DNA of 64,000 nucleotides from Orthonyx spaldingii. Taxonomy: Eukaryota > Chordata > Aves > Passeriformes > Orthonychidae. The notes beneath the pieces are model-generated. The model had not been told where the DNA came from. It searched no databases and saw nothing but the letters and a program-made list of their open reading frames with translations. The DNA lies in assembly GCA_013397795.1 (NCBI GenBank), contig VZTJ01001133.1:546679-610678 (forward strand). The letters run 5' to 3'. Of this stretch, positions 31,616 through 43,879 are shown in pieces. How positions within the stretch are numbered: the first letter of the stretch is position 1; each line of letters opens with the position of its first letter. The translations under genes and the position numbers were made by a program.

Positions 31616-31898
31616 GCGGGTCCCCGCGCTGCCGCCGCCGGCCCACAGGGGGCACTGTTGCCGTGCGGAAGCGCCGAGCGCCCGAGCCCGGCCCGGCCCC
31701 GCCGGGGCTCCGCGGGGGTGTCGGGGGATACGGGGGATGCCGGGGGTATCGGGGCATATCGGGAATGTCGGGGGCAGCGGGGACCCTGCAGCGGCCCGAG
31801 CCGCCGGTATCGCCCGTGTGCCGACCCGGGACAGGGGTTGGAGCCGTGCGGGAGCCGCACAGCGCTCGGTGCGCACTGCAGAGCGAGTTTGTCATGGG
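31616..31898. other. CpG-rich block (candidate CpG island)
   Basis: Dense CpG (GCGCTGCCGCCGCCGGCCCA at 31626-31645), continuous with the minisatellite on its left and ended by a CR1 copy on its right. A promoter is possible, but no exon could be supported. Confidence 0.45.
31641..31656 (+). promoter_or_regulatory. CTCF-like core site
   Basis: GCCCACAGGGGGCACT matches the AGGGGGC(A/G)CT half of the CTCF consensus exactly and deviates at two upstream positions. It lies within the CpG-rich block. Binding is inferred. Confidence 0.35.
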
Positions 31899-32265
31899 GT
31901 AGAATCCCGGGATTGTTGGGGAAGGGACCCTGCAGATCATCCAGTGCCACCCGTGCCATGGCAGGGACACCTCCCACTGTCCCAGGGTGCTCCAAGCCCC
32001 GTCCAGCCTGGCCTGGAACACTTCCAGGGATCCAGGGGCAGCCACAGCTTCTCTGGGCACCCTGTGCCAGGGCCTCCCCACCCTCACAGCCCAAAATTTC
32101 TTCCCAGTATTCCATCTAACCCTGGGGAAGCCATTCCCTGTGTCCTGTCCCTCCATCCCTTGTCCCCAGTCCCTCTCCAGCTCTCCGGGAGCCCCTTTAG
32201 GCCATGCAAGGGGCTCCGAGCTCTCCCTGGATCCTTCTCCAGGTGAGCACCTCCAGCTCTCTCCC
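31899..32265 (-). mobile_element. CR1 LINE 3' region (~365 bp)
   Basis: AGAATCCCGGGATTGTTGGG, CAGATCATCCAGTGCCACCC, GCCACAGCTTCTCTGGGCAC, TGTCCCCAGTCCCTCTCCAG and CTCTCCCTGGATCCTTCTCC in order. Only a reduced tail remains. Confidence 0.93.
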
Positions 32266-32429
32266 ATTTAACATGGATTTAGGTTTCCCTCAGCCCGACT
32301 TTCCACCCCTGGATACCTTGAGCCTGGCTGTTCATCCCTGGATTCAAAGCTCCTACACCAGCCACCTCATCTCCTCCACCATGCCAACATCTGTCAGCCC
32401 CCGAGAAAGTCTGTTTTTAAAAGAATAGT

Positions 32430-32860
32430 AACTGTATTGCAGGTTTCGGAGCCCAGGATTTTATTTCCTTTCTCAAATATTCAATACAAATACACATTGT
32501 GCTTTATTGGAAGTGGCCTTTAATGAACAGTATTCTTGTTTGCGTACAAGGAGCAGCTTCCAGTGCCATTCCCTGACAGTAATTGTGGGCTGAATGGAGC
32601 CAGCACAATGCCAGAGCGCCGTTAATGGCTATCCTGTGGATTGAGTGCTCCACTTTTGTCATTATCAGGCTACTTTTTAAAATGCAGAAATTAGTTAGGC
32701 CAGCAAAGAGTTAATTATGTTCCTTGTGACAGGAAACCCTCAAAGCACATTAATTGTGGAGAATTCTTTGTCTTTCATGCAAAGCAGAAATTCAAAAGAC
32801 CTCAGCAGATGATATCATAGAGGCAGTTACTCAGAGCATCAATTAGAAGAGAAAAAAAAG
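32430..32860. promoter_or_regulatory. Candidate conserved enhancer-like element
   Basis: Repeat-free block with TATTCAATACAAATACACAT, GCGCCGTTAATGGCTATCC (32617-32635), GCAAAGAGTTAATTATGTTC (32703-32722) and ACATTAATTGTGG. AT-rich, with homeodomain cores spread through its length. Function is inferred. Confidence 0.45.
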
Positions 32861-34369
32861 CAGTGATGAGTGCAGGAGGAAACCCTCCTGGTACGTAACT
32901 ACAGCAAGCTGCAGGATTTTGGGAGGCATGTCCTCATTTCTGTGTGACTGAAGGAAAAAATAGGCAACCAGAGAGAGGCTGTCTGACTCTGCTCATTTTC
33001 CAGCCTCACTTTTTCCTGGCATTTCTCAGTTTGCAACGCTCATGCCTTGGCAAAGGCATGCAAAAACAATCTCCCAAACTTCCCAAACAGGCACATGGCA
33101 GCCCCAGGTGGCAGCGGCTCGGCCCCAGAGGGTGCGGTGGAGCGGGAACGGTGTCACCTCTGTGCTGGGCCAGCCTGGCCCCTCTGGCCAGGCATCTCCA
33201 GGGGCATGGGACAAACGGAACACCTCACCCCCTGGCAGGGGATCCAGGAGAAAACCCCCAGAGGAGCTGTCTGAGGCAGTTTCACACCGAGCACAAACGA
33301 AACCACCATGTCCCGCGTGCTGGCATTGCCACCAGTCTGCGAGGGGTTGTTGATTACCGGGCTGAGGAGCAGCAGAAATGATCAGCACAATCAGAGATGG
33401 TGTAATTAACTGCAGTATGTAAAAAATAAATTAAATAACTCTTCTCTAATGATCACACAGCACACTGAGCTGGGGCGCTCATGCTGCAGGTCACGTAGGT
33501 CCTGCACAGAGTGCTCCAGCAGTGGCAGGGCCCAGCAGCCCCGTGTGGGACACCAGGGAAGAGGATAAGGACATCCCCACTGCTGTTCTGTGGGGAGGTG
33601 GGGTGCTCAGCCAGTCAGCCTGGGGGTCAGGGAGCAGGGAGGGGCGGGAAGGGTCCCAGTGCCATCTGGGCTGGGCTGTGAGCTGGGAATGACGAGGTGA
33701 AACCACCTCTCACCTTCACCCCTAAACACTCTCCTAACCCTTTACAGGTGGGGCTGGACACAGACAGCCATGGTCTCAGGATGCTCCAGACCTGGTGGGT
33801 CTGTTTGAAGAGCCCTTGCTGCACGAACTGTGGGTGGTGAAGGCACCAGGGTCTCCTCACTGCAGAGATGTTCTCATCAGTGACGCCGTGAGCTGCAGCA
33901 GCACCCAGGCACCCAGTCCTGCCCACCTCACAGTGTAACACAAGCAAATATGCAAACAAGCTCCAACCAGCTCCGCAAAATCATTCAACCCTAAAGACAG
34001 CTTGAAGAAAAATAGAGGAATGGGCAACAAAACCATGCTGGGTAGTTCCATTTAAAAAGAAAAGAACTGGATGAGGAGAGGAGGAGTTGTGGTGGCTAGG
34101 CAGCACCACGCTGGTTCCTGCTTTCCAGCAGGTGAGACTGTCCCAAAGGCAACAGGAATCTGGAGCATCTCCTCCTTTTCTCATTGCTCTTCTGGCTTTG
34201 ACCCTGCACCATAACATTGATAGAGTCCTGACCCTTGCAGGTGAGGAAGGTCCAGGGATTGGGGTGGAATCCTCAGCAGAGGGAGCAGTGCAGCCCATCC
34301 CTCACTGTCAGCAGCGTTTACAGAGTGACCGAGGGGCTGCAAAGTTGGATAATAGTGCAAGGCAGTATT
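32861..34369. other. Unassigned sequence, no gene seen
   Basis: Mixed to GC-rich. AGCCCCAGGTGGCAGCG at 33100-33116 resembles a CTCF core. No exon recognised. Confidence 0.4.
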
Positions 34370-34800
34370 AGATTATTTGTTCAATTATGGGTTAACACAG
34401 CTTTTATTTTCATTAAAGCAGCCAGTTCCCACTCAAGACTGGGGGTTTTTTTCAGTTGTTGCAAAGTTTCTCCTGACTTATTGGCTAATTTAGCTTAACT
34501 AAGTCAGAATCAGTTGGATAATGTCTCTTGCCAAATAGCCCAGGCTTTCCCCATTGCAAATGATGAATAAACCTCCTCCCATTGAAAGCAGGAAAGTTGA
34601 TGGTGATCACACTTCTAAATGCAAACTCCAGAGAGAGACAGATTGGGCACTGTTGTACTTGGGGTTTATAGGGAAAAAACAGGCTTCAATGAATGTTTTT
34701 AAAATATAAATATTTTCCATTTGGATTTAATTAATTGATTTTAATGTGAAGTATTAATAGTGCAAGCCAATATTGTGGTTGCTGCTATGTATGTTTCTAA
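34370..34800. promoter_or_regulatory. AT-rich candidate regulatory block
   Basis: Contains TTGTTCAATTATGGGTTAAC, ATTTGGATTTAATTAATTGA (34721-34740) and TTAGCTTAACTAAGTCAGAA. Repeat-free. Weaker case than the 32.4 kb block. Confidence 0.28.
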
Positions 34801-36959
34801 CAGGATTAGCCTTCCTGAAATACATTTATTATTCTTAGGAGCCAGGGAAGCCCCTGGATGCTGTGGGAGCCCCCAGGATGCGGCTCTGCTGCTCCCTTCT
34901 GCCTGCCCTGACCCACCTTCCCCTCAGCGGCTGCATTGGAGCTCACACGAGCAGCAGGGTTTGTCTCTGGGCTCTCCCAGGCTGGGAGCACGGGAGATTC
35001 CGGCTGCCACTGCTGCTCTCCGTGAGGAGACCCAGCCCTGTTCCAGAGAGGACACAACCACCTCGCTTTGACAGCTTTGGGGCTGCTCTGGAGGTAAATT
35101 TATGCACTGCCAATTGATCTCTGCTGTTATCGAGCCCGGCAGTGAGTCACAGAGATGCTGCGGACGTTCAGTGTGGGGAGTTGTGGTGTGTGAGAATCCG
35201 TGACACGCACAAAGCCCCGGCTGCGGTGACACCTGTGGCTTCAGCCACCCAGGGCTGGCTCCCCAGCCCTTGAGATGAGGCAAGGCAGAGTGTGGGAGCT
35301 CTGGCTTTGCTGGGTGCCAGCCCTTGGCAGCTAAACAGTGATGCACTAGTTCATTTCAAATATTCAGGGTCTGTGTGGAATCCAAAATTCAGCTCAGCTT
35401 CGCAGGAGGCTTCACAGAAGCTTGCGCGGCATCGTCGATAAAACAGATGATTTCCAAGGTGACAAGAAGAAGGAACAGTCAATCCAAGAGCAAATAGCTG
35501 TGGAGGACACACAGAGGTGCTCCCTGCCTGGAATGTGGGGTGTTTAGGGATCTAAATAATTCAGGAGAAAACTCCAAAGCTTATGGAAACACGCACTTCA
35601 CTCCAGCTCAGCCTTCTCTCTCCCCATTTGCGGAGCTGAACGGGGGATAAATGGTTTGAAGATGATATCTGAGTTCCTCTCCAACACCTCTTGTCACTGG
35701 AGGAGCCTCCAGTGTCCCTTTTATCTCCATCAGAGCCTGCTCTGTCTGGTGAGTGAAAGGGAGGGAGGGCTCAGAACAAATTACACTGGTAATTCTTTTC
35801 CAGAACTAATTAACTTAAAAGATACTGTACTGATTGCAGAAAAGGTGTTAACAGAAGCTTAAGAAGTTGAAAAACAAAATTAATCTGCATTTGAGAAAGG
35901 CTCTCGCTTTAATCTCCAGCTTGTGATGTAGCAAATACCCTGAATGGAGCAGACTGAAGCAAATAATGGATCCGGTGACGCTGTGGGGCCGGCAGGCAGC
36001 AGCTCTGCCCACCTCTGTTTAGGAGCAGGAAGGGATTTAATGTTCTCCATGGATCTCTCTTCCCACCTAACAGCTTGGTATTATGAAAAAAAAGGTGCCA
36101 GTCTTTGAATATTATTTTCACATAAATTCCTTACAAATCGTAAAATGAAACTTTTAAACCCGAATCCTTTGAATTTGGGAGCACTCTATATTTCAAGGCA
36201 TTTCGGATGTTGCTGGTAATATTTCTCTCTCTCATCCTATTTTCCTGCACTGTCCCCGCTCTCCCTTTCCATCCATCCTGCTTTGCCCTCTGACTGCAGT
36301 AATGTCTCCAAAGCTCCGCATTCACACCGCGGTGGCCCCGTGTCACTGATTTACACCCGGGGTGGGGACAGCACCGAGCCTTGGAGCCAAGGCAGAGCAC
36401 TTGGGGCGGGGTTGGGATGGGTCCCCCCAGCCGGGGGTGTGCAGGGGCCCGATCCTGGCTCTGTCCCCTGTGCCTCCCCATGCCAACCACAGCCTCTAAT
36501 GAGCTTTCCTGATGGAGGGTGAATATTCAGAGACTAAAATGAGTTCGCACTTCTGAGCAGCTGATTTGCTCTCAAAGCTGTGAAACCTGGGAGCTGGCAA
36601 TTAATCATGTGCCAGTCCCTTCCTGGCCCTGCCTTGCCTTCCCTTTTCCCTCCCCACACACTGGGATGTCTGGATCATGGTGGGAGCACACTGTGACTCG
36701 TGTGGCCTGAGGTCACAGCCCGTGCACAGCTCTGTCCTCACAGGCTCCTCATTGCTCATAGCTCTCTGTGTGATAAAAGAGGGAATTTTCTCAGTTATTT
36801 GCAGAAATGAGTGTATTCTGGATTTATTTAGGAAAACTGTCACTCCTAGTTTGCATCTGGGCACATCTGGGAAAAAACTGTCCTTGGACAAACCCCAGCT
36901 GAGTTCCCAAGGAGATGCCAAGGTGACAAAGGCATAACCAGGAGCTTGTTTAACCAGTG
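34801..36959. other. Unassigned sequence, no gene seen
   Basis: Alternating GC-rich and AT-rich stretches without recognised repeats. Open frames are short or overlap on both strands. The patch at 35770-35920 (AGAACTAATTAACTTAAAAG) is AT-rich. Confidence 0.4.
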
Positions 36960-37300
36960 TGGGCCATACACTTACCAGGAACTGTTTACTAATCAATCCA
37001 ATGTAAATTATTGTTTTCTGCTGCCATTAAGTAACCTCTGCCAAAAAATTAACCTGTAAACTGTTTGACGTCCCGGAGTAATATATCAAAATGCTGCCGG
37101 CATACTGATCCCTCACCACGCTGTGCAACAAATCAATTAGGCTACCAATTCTGTTCATTAGAATTCATTTAAATCTCAATTAAAAAGTTAATTAAAAGTA
37201 AGAGTGAGAAGGAAATCATGTCTAACATTCTTATTAAACTCAAATCACCAAATTAATTTTAAATCCAAATCAACAATCAGGAGTGGAGATATAAAGGAAA
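36960..37300. promoter_or_regulatory. Candidate conserved non-coding element
   Basis: Contains AACTGTTTGACGTCCCGGAG (37060-37079), TGCCGGCA (palindrome), AATCAATTAGGCTACCAATT, and AAAAAGTTAATTAAAAGTAA. Repeat-free and AT-rich with isolated CpGs. Function is inferred. Confidence 0.4.
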
Positions 37301-38079
37301 AGGGGAAAGCAGGCTGCTCTGCTGTGGCACGGGAAGAGGCTGTGCTTTGGTGCTCCCAAAGAGGCATTTTCTGGACCGTGATGCTGCTCAGAGCCCTGTG
37401 CCTGGCATTCTATCCCATTTCATTTTAAAACACAGCATATCTGGTTTCTGGGATGAATTTGTCTCTGTCAGATGGAGCCTTCAGCAACCCCGTGAGTTCA
37501 AGCGGCTCCTGCTCCCACTCGGCTGCTGTCAGCTCACCCCAAACTTCATGGGTTGTTTTTCCTCTCACTCCTGTGCTATAGGAGGCTTGTCTGAAGAAAG
37601 GGATGCCCTTTGGGGTGAAGGTGCCCTCGGTGAGGGCCGTGCTGCCGACAGCCCCCCGTGCTGGGGCGGTGGGCGTGGGAGGAGGGGGCTCCCAGCCCAG
37701 CATCCCCCGCTCCGCCGGGTCGGGCTCTGAGCGCATCTCGCTCCAGCCAGGCACGACGGGGACCTGCGACTTCTCAGAGATGGTATTTAATTAGGACACG
37801 GACCTTTCCTTCCCGCCTGGGAGCAACGTACTCATTTCTGTTGTTTTCTTAAGGTCCAAAAATAGAGCCCCCTCGGCCGTGAGCATCCTCCTGACAAGCT
37901 CCAGAAGCCTCAGCCTGATTTCCGATGCAGTTCTTGGCACCGAGGTCTGGGTGGAGGTGGGCAGGGTCCACCCAGCCTCTCAGTCTCATTAATCATTTGG
38001 CTTTCCCTGGCTGCTCGCAGCATCTTCTGGAGGAACCCTTCTCTTTATTCATTCAGACAACCCTTTGGATTAAACAGAG
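37301..38079. other. Unassigned sequence
   Basis: Mixed, GC-rich at 37600-37760. Overlapping open frames, none recognisable. Confidence 0.4.
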
Positions 38080-38350
38080 CCAGCTAAATGTCAAACCAAA
38101 TCTGAGTCTTGATGCAGATAATCATTTCAATAATATTTCTCCATTTGTGCCCAAACACCAGGGGAATAAAGCTTTTCTGCTGTCAGGTAGTGTAAGACTG
38201 CAGTTGGTGTAAATGCTTGACATTGAGCCAGATGGCTTAGCCGTGCTGCAAACATATGTTCAACAAGCAGGCTTGCACACATTGGAATTTTATTATTTTG
38301 CACTGGTGAGACATGCATATTTATTTACTTGACCCCCTTTGGTGTCACTT
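38080..38350. promoter_or_regulatory. Candidate conserved non-coding element
   Basis: GCAGATAATCATTTCAATAA (38115-38134) and TGGAATTTTATTATTTTGCA (38283-38302) in repeat-free AT-rich DNA, followed by a CpG-rich patch. Function is inferred. Confidence 0.35.
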
Positions 38351-38359
38351 TGGTATTAA

Positions 38360-38480
38360 AACAATCAGTTACGGCGTCTCGGAGCCGCGGGGCAGCCCGG
38401 CCCCAGGGCTCCGCGCCGGGCTGGACCAGCACCGGGGCGGGGACAGCTCCCGGGGCACCCCGGCGCCCAGGCCTTCCCTT
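38360..38480. other. Small CpG-rich patch
   Basis: About 120 bp with dense CpG (GCGTCTCGGAGCCGCGGGGC at 38373-38392) between two AT-rich candidate elements, the same arrangement as at 23-24.5 kb on a smaller scale. Confidence 0.4.
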
Positions 38481-38489
38481 CTCGGGAGA

Positions 38490-38830
38490 AGCCTTTACTC
38501 TGCAATTATACCAGTGATTTTCCCACTTTTTTAAGGCCGGGGTCTCTCGACAGGTGATATATTATGCTCTGTCAAGTGCATCCCAAACAACTCGCTGAGA
38601 TCACCAAATTAGAAAAAAATAATCAGTGCAAAGGGGAAAAAACCGAACATGATAAAAAATTAGAATCCTTGGGTGGACGCAGCAGCAGTGACACAGTCAC
38701 ACCGAGCCAGGCAGAGGCAAGGCTGTTTTTTTTCCAGGCTGATATTAAATAGCCGGACATAAATCTAAGTAATTTCACAAAACAGCACCGGAATGGCCTG
38801 GCACCCAATCCACAACTCATTAAATGCTGT
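38490..38830. promoter_or_regulatory. Candidate conserved non-coding element
   Basis: TTTACTCTGCAATTATACCA, AAAAAATAATCAGTGCAAAG and TGATATTAAATAGCCGGACA in repeat-free sequence. Function is inferred. Confidence 0.33.
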
Positions 38831-39109
38831 AGGAAGCCTTCTCTACCTCACACGTGCTCTGGGCTGGGCTGGCATTGGGTTTTGGGTCCCAGTAGTGGTG
38901 CTGAGCAGAGTTCTGCCACCCCGACTGCTCTGACAGAGCCACAGGTCCTGGAGTGGAGAAGTGTTGGAATGCCAGCCATGTGGCTTCAGACAGGGCAAAG
39001 CCAGTGCACAGCCTGGAAATACTGAGGGCTGTGGTTACCCTGGGTGGGATCCCTGAGCTCCTGTCTCTGCTCACCCCCATCCCCAGTGGGCACCTCTTCA
39101 CAGAGCAAC
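38831..39109. other. Unassigned sequence
   Basis: Mixed composition, nothing recognised. Confidence 0.4.
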
Positions 39110-39380
39110 TTCACAGGACCCCACACTGGTTTGGGTTGGGAGGGACCTTAAAGCCCATCCCATTCCCATCCCATGGGCAGGGACACTTTCCACTGTCCCA
39201 GGCTGCTCCAAGCCCCAATGTCCAACCTGGCTTTGGACACTGCCAGGGGTCCAGGGGCAGCCACAGCTGCTCTGTGCACCCTGTGCCAGGGCCTCCCCAT
39301 CCTCACAGGGGTGAATTTCTTCCCAATTTCCTATCCATCCCTGCCCTCTGGCAGTGGGAAGCCATTGCCCCTCTGTGTCA
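39110..39380 (-). mobile_element. CR1 LINE 3' region (~270 bp)
   Basis: GGTTTGGGTTGGGAGGGACC, CCCATCCCATGGGCAGGGAC, CCACAGCTGCTCTGTGCACC and CTGCCCTCTGGCAGTGGGAA in order. The tail octamers are almost lost (ACAGGACCCCACA). Confidence 0.93.
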
Positions 39381-40179
39381 TTGCTGATGCATCTGGCTCC
39401 TCCACCCACACCATCTTCAGCTCTAGAGAGAGAGATAAAATAATTCAAACCACTATCCCATCCTTGCTACTGGATGTTTAGTGAAAATCAGGGAAAAGCA
39501 GTCCTTGTGGTGGCAGTGGGAGCAGGTCAGTGCTGGAGCAGAGGTGAGGACAGGTACAACCCCTGCTCTTTGGTGAGAGCCTCGCTCCGGCTCCCCACAG
39601 CCTCTCTCATTCTTGTCTGGGGCTGGGCTTGTGCTATTTTCAGCTTCAGGGGGCAAGGCCCATCCATTATTTTTGTCTGTAAAGTGCCACACACATCTGG
39701 GATGCTCTTTAAATAGTCATAATAATAATAATAATGGTGCTGCTCCCGACAAAGCTTTGCCATTCCCTGGTCCTTGTGCTGAGAGCGCTGCAGCAAATTG
39801 CTCAGCAGCTCTGCGTTCCCACTTGTGGCAATTGAGCGGCACTTTACGGGGGCAGGGTGACCTCACGCCCTGGGGACAGCATCCCCTGGAGCTCCCACAG
39901 CTCCTGGCGTGCAGGGATGGAGCGGCTGCTGCTCTGAGCTCTGCACAGCCCCGGGGACGGGCCGTGGCACCGACACCCATGGCAGAGCCCTCAGGAGCCA
40001 CGCTTGCCCCTTTCCCACTGCCACCGCACACCCAGCCCTGCTGCTGATTAACTTCTGGGGAGGATGGGATGGATGAGGTGTGACCCCCAAGGGCTGGCAG
40101 TGCCCCACACGCTCCCTGGCACGCTCTGGCCGTGCCGCACCGTGGGCACTGCCCGTGTCCGACGGCGCGAGCCCAGATT
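39381..40179. other. Unassigned sequence with (AAT)n
   Basis: Ordinary DNA containing a short AAT microsatellite; overlapping GC-rich open frames only. Confidence 0.4.
39719..39735. repeat. (AAT)n microsatellite
   Basis: Five to six ATA/AAT units in a row. Confidence 0.9.
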
Positions 40180-40450
40180 GCACAGGCAGGGTGGTACATT
40201 TGTTGCATATGAAATAGGATTATCCTTATTATGAGTTGAAAGTCTTTCCTTCCCAATTTCTGACTCTTTGGGGGGACGAAAGGGCACACACAGATGGGTG
40301 CAGTGACTAAATGGGTTCTGCCGTGCCACGGTGGCGGATATGGAGCTGTCATGTTTGGATGCAGCCGTGCTTGCAGAAGTTCTCATTTGCAGCTAATCAG
40401 CACTGCTAAACAGTCAGTTTGATTTATATCTGTTGATAAATCATTCTTCC
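40180..40450. promoter_or_regulatory. Candidate conserved non-coding element
   Basis: GTACATTTGTTGCATATGAA (40194-40213), CTTATTATGAGTTGAAAGTC and TTTGCAGCTAATCAGCACTG, repeat-free with isolated CpGs. Function is inferred. Confidence 0.35.
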
Positions 40451-42295
40451 TCAGCAATGTCCAGCTGGTTGGGAGCAGAGGTGCCTCTTCGAGACACAGA
40501 CAAGTCAGGAGGATGCTCCGGCATCTCAGAAATCTCCAGGGCCTCCGCAAACATCACATGAGTTTGGGGGTGAAAAGAAAAAAATCCACCAGCGTTTTCA
40601 CCAGAGTTTGGGGGTTTGGGGTTACCTTGTGGACAGAGCTCTCTGGGTGCAAAGCCAGCATGCAGCAGCAGGTAGTCCTGGCACGTTCCTGGTGGGCAGC
40701 AGTGCCGGGCACAGCCCGGGGCCATCTCAACCCACGGGCCGGTGCCCGAGCTGCTGGGGGAACGTGGCCGTGGTTCCTGTGTCTGCCTTGGGAGAAACCA
40801 CAGGAAAAGCAGAAGCAAATGGCTGGAGGGAGAGATCGATCCTGAATTTTCCTATTGATTTTGCTGGGTTTGAATCCCACTGAACAAACCCACCCTCATT
40901 TGCACAGTGTAAGCCCATGAAGGGAATATTTGGAATAAAAGGCCCGAGCAGCCCTGCTGCAGCTCCAGGGATTCTGCTGAACAAAGTGCTGCTGCTCCTC
41001 TGTGCATCTTCAAGGGAAGGGTTTCTGAATCCTTTTAAACCCAACTATTTGACCAAGAAGTGGTGCTGCATTAAATCCTACATATATTTCATCTTGATTT
41101 CCCTGAATTCCCATCCTTTCAGTGAAAAGCTGATGGGTGTTTGATATTTATGCACCGGCGTTGCAGAGTATCTGAGCATAACTTCGGGAAAATGGCTCTG
41201 CCAAGGAAATCTCAACTGCAATTCCAAGTGCAGGTCTTGGAGACTCTCCTCAGAATCTTGGATAAGGAGTGTGGGATGGCACTGTACATTTATTGCCATG
41301 GCTGCAGCACCTGGCTGGTGACAGAGAGGAGGGAAAAGGGATGGTGAGAGCACAGGGAAGCTCAGCACAGGGAGACGAGGGCTGGGGTCTGGCCACCCCT
41401 CGTGTGCTGCAGCCAGTGGTCACCTCTCCTCCTCGTCTCTTTTTACTGGGAGCAACAAGGGCCCGTGGTGAGTTACTTCTGGGGAATGAAGGAGCAGGTC
41501 CCCTCCTCAATAACACCCTGCTAGAAAATGCAGAGTAAATCACACCTGCCAGTGCTTTGCCTTCAAAAAAAAAAATGAGCTGGAGCTGGAGTTGACTTAG
41601 GATATAGCTCTCTAGCCTCTCAGTCATTCGTGTGCTAGTTTTTCATAAACTTGGCTGCTTCTCTTTTGCCCTCTAATAATTCTCTGAAGGCTCATTTCCC
41701 CTGTATAACTCTGTGCAAACACAAAGTTGAGGGAAGGGTATTTAGACTCATCTTCCAGGAATGCTGTTGTTGAGGAAATGCTTGTTTACCTACGTCAGTA
41801 ATTTCCAAGAATATAATGTGCATTTGAAGATCAAATGTGAAAACTCCAGCATTTGGATGAGGTTGAGACTCCTGTGGAATTGCAGTCTGGCTGCTCTCAG
41901 CTGGCTCTTCACCTCAGATCACCAAAACCATGGAAAAGCAAGGAATTGCTGGCTCCCACAGTGAGGGGTTAGTCCTGAACCCCTCCATCTGTGAAACCTT
42001 TATGGCATTATTATTCATGAGTGAGAAGGAACCTGATAATTCTGTTATTAGGTCTTTCCTGGTAAGTGAAAATAAATGTGATCAACAGCAGGAGCCTTTA
42101 TGTGTTCCATACAATGCAAGTTACCTTGCTACAGTTTTTCTCTATATGTTTTCTTGTTTTTCATGTATGCAAGGAGGAAAATATTTGTAAAAGCTCATAA
42201 AATTTTTAAAAATGTATTTACTAAGATTGCAAAAGAATAACTCACTGATGACATGCTTGGCACACATCACACTCTTCCATCTTTTCCTGCAATTT
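40451..42295. other. Unassigned sequence, no gene seen
   Basis: Mixed DNA becoming AT-rich after 41.6 kb. Short open frames only. An A-run at 41565-41574 is unremarkable. Confidence 0.4.
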
Positions 42296-42402
42296 CATGA
42301 AATCATAGAATCCCAGAATGTTTGGGGTTGGAAGGGACCTTAAAGCTCATCATTCCACCCCCTGCCATGGGCAGGGACATATTCCACTTGGTGCTCCCAG
42401 TC
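42296..42402 (-). mobile_element. CR1 LINE 3'-end fragment
   Basis: TCATGAAATCATAGAATCCC tail, GTTTGGGGTTGGAAGGGACC and CCTGCCATGGGCAGGGACAT. 5'-truncated. Confidence 0.94.
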
Positions 42403-42769
42403 TGAGGAGATGGACAGCCTTGAGGAGAACATCCCTGTTGTGGTGCCCCAGTACAGAGAAGCTTCAGGTCGGGTGCACTTGGGCAGCGGGGACCAAGGCA
42501 CAGGGTGACACCCTCAGCCTGGGATTCTGGGACCCTGGGATCCCGATGGCAGGATGGTTCCCCGCGGCTGGAGGCTGGGCCCGAGGCGGTTCAGGCAGGA
42601 GGCAGGATCTGCTCCATGCCCACGCCTTTGCAGCCAGGCGGGTGCACAGACCCGCAAGGGCAGTCACCGGGGGAGTGTGACAGGGACACGGAATGTGCAG
42701 TCTGCTGCCAGCAGGCCATAAATCCTGCTGTGTGCTCAGCCAGGAGCAGCCCGGGCGCTGTGCAGGCAG
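42403..42769. other. Unassigned GC-rich sequence
   Basis: Nothing recognised between CR1 and the CpG-rich block. Confidence 0.4.
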
Positions 42770-43130
42770 TGCCGGGGATATCTGTGCCTGGCACGTTCGC
42801 AGGCACCGCGGGGCTGCTCTGTCCCCCCGGCACCGCCGTGCCCCGTGTGCCCGGGCACAGGGACACCTGCGGAGACGCTCCGTGCCGGACGCTGCCCGTG
42901 CCGAGCCAAGCTGCCCGTGTCCTTGGGGCACCGCGGCCACCTGTGCACCCCCTGGGGGCTCACCCTCCCTGCGCCCCGCGGCTCGCTGACCCTCCCTGGG
43001 CGGCGGAGAGGGAGATGCCCCGCCGGGAGCCGGGCTCGGGGCGTTCGGGGTCCCTTGTGCTGCATGCCAAGGTGCCTGTGCCCGGGGAAGGGCGGCAGCG
43101 GGGACGGGGCCGGACGGAGCAGCAGCCGGC
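42770..43130. other. CpG-rich block
   Basis: Dense CpG (GACGCTCCGTGCCGGACGCT at 42873-42892 and CGCGGCTCGCTGACC near 42976). Long overlapping open frames on both strands follow from composition. Immediately left of a candidate enhancer block. Confidence 0.42.
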
Positions 43131-43149
43131 ACTGGGGAGGAAAGTTTGT

Positions 43150-43630
43150 AAAGAAAGTACTGAACACAGACTTCCCGGGGTATCAGAAGGAAAATTTATG
43201 CATCGCCTTTGAGTTCAACTTCTCCATTAAAGCTTTTTCCCTATAATCTAGGGAGTTCTTATCTTGGTGACTTATGATGTTATGGAGGGGCTCATGCATG
43301 GAAAATGTCAATAGAAATAGTAACTCTAGAAGGGAAGGGCCTCCTAATTAGTCCCCATTTAGATTTTATGATGGCTTTGAGATCTGCTCATCCTGACAGT
43401 GCGCACTCTGGTTACATATTGTTCTAGCCTGAGGGAACCATAGGAAAATCCAGATTTATTGTACCTATCATACCAGCATATTTCATTTGCCATTATGAGC
43501 AGCCATCTCGCAATGATGCAGGAGTATTTATTACAGATTAAATTGTAGGACCTGGATGGTTTAGTGAGGTTCTTGAGGTATCATTTATGTCATTAACTGG
43601 CTCATTATCAGATCTGCAAATCTCAATTCC
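43150..43630. promoter_or_regulatory. Strong candidate conserved enhancer-like element
   Basis: About 480 bp of repeat-free AT-rich sequence: AAAATTTATGCATCGCC (43191-43207), CTCCTAATTAGTCCCCATTT (43341-43360, with the CTAATTAG palindrome), TTTGCCATTATGAGCAGCCA and CATTAACTGGCTCATTATCA. Motif density is high and it adjoins a CpG-rich block. Function is inferred. Confidence 0.45.
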
Positions 43631-43879
43631 TTTTTTTGTGCCTTCTGTTTCCGAGCAGGGACCTGGGCTGGGCTGTGGCAGGCAGTGGGTGCCGGGGCGT
43701 GTGTGAGGCCAGGGCACGCAGGGAGTGCGTCCGTGGGGTGCTGGGTGCTGGGGGCCAGGGCTGCTCCGGGTCTCTGGGGACCAGGAATCACCAGCTCCAC
43801 GGGAAAGCCGCCACACCTGCCCCGAGCGAGGCGTCACCCCCGCTCCCGCCTGTCCCCACACCCATCCCTCTCCATTAAA
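43631..43879. other. GC-rich unassigned spacer
   Basis: GC-rich, no recognised element. Confidence 0.4.

Noticed and set aside
31067..32267. Several open frames of more than 300 codons on both strands
   Set aside because: Simultaneously open in multiple phases because of C-rich minisatellite and CpG-rich DNA, and they continue through a CR1 fragment; no recognisable domain.
40864..40885. GGTTTGAATCC resembling a tRNA T-loop
   Set aside because: No acceptor, D or anticodon stems could be fitted around it.
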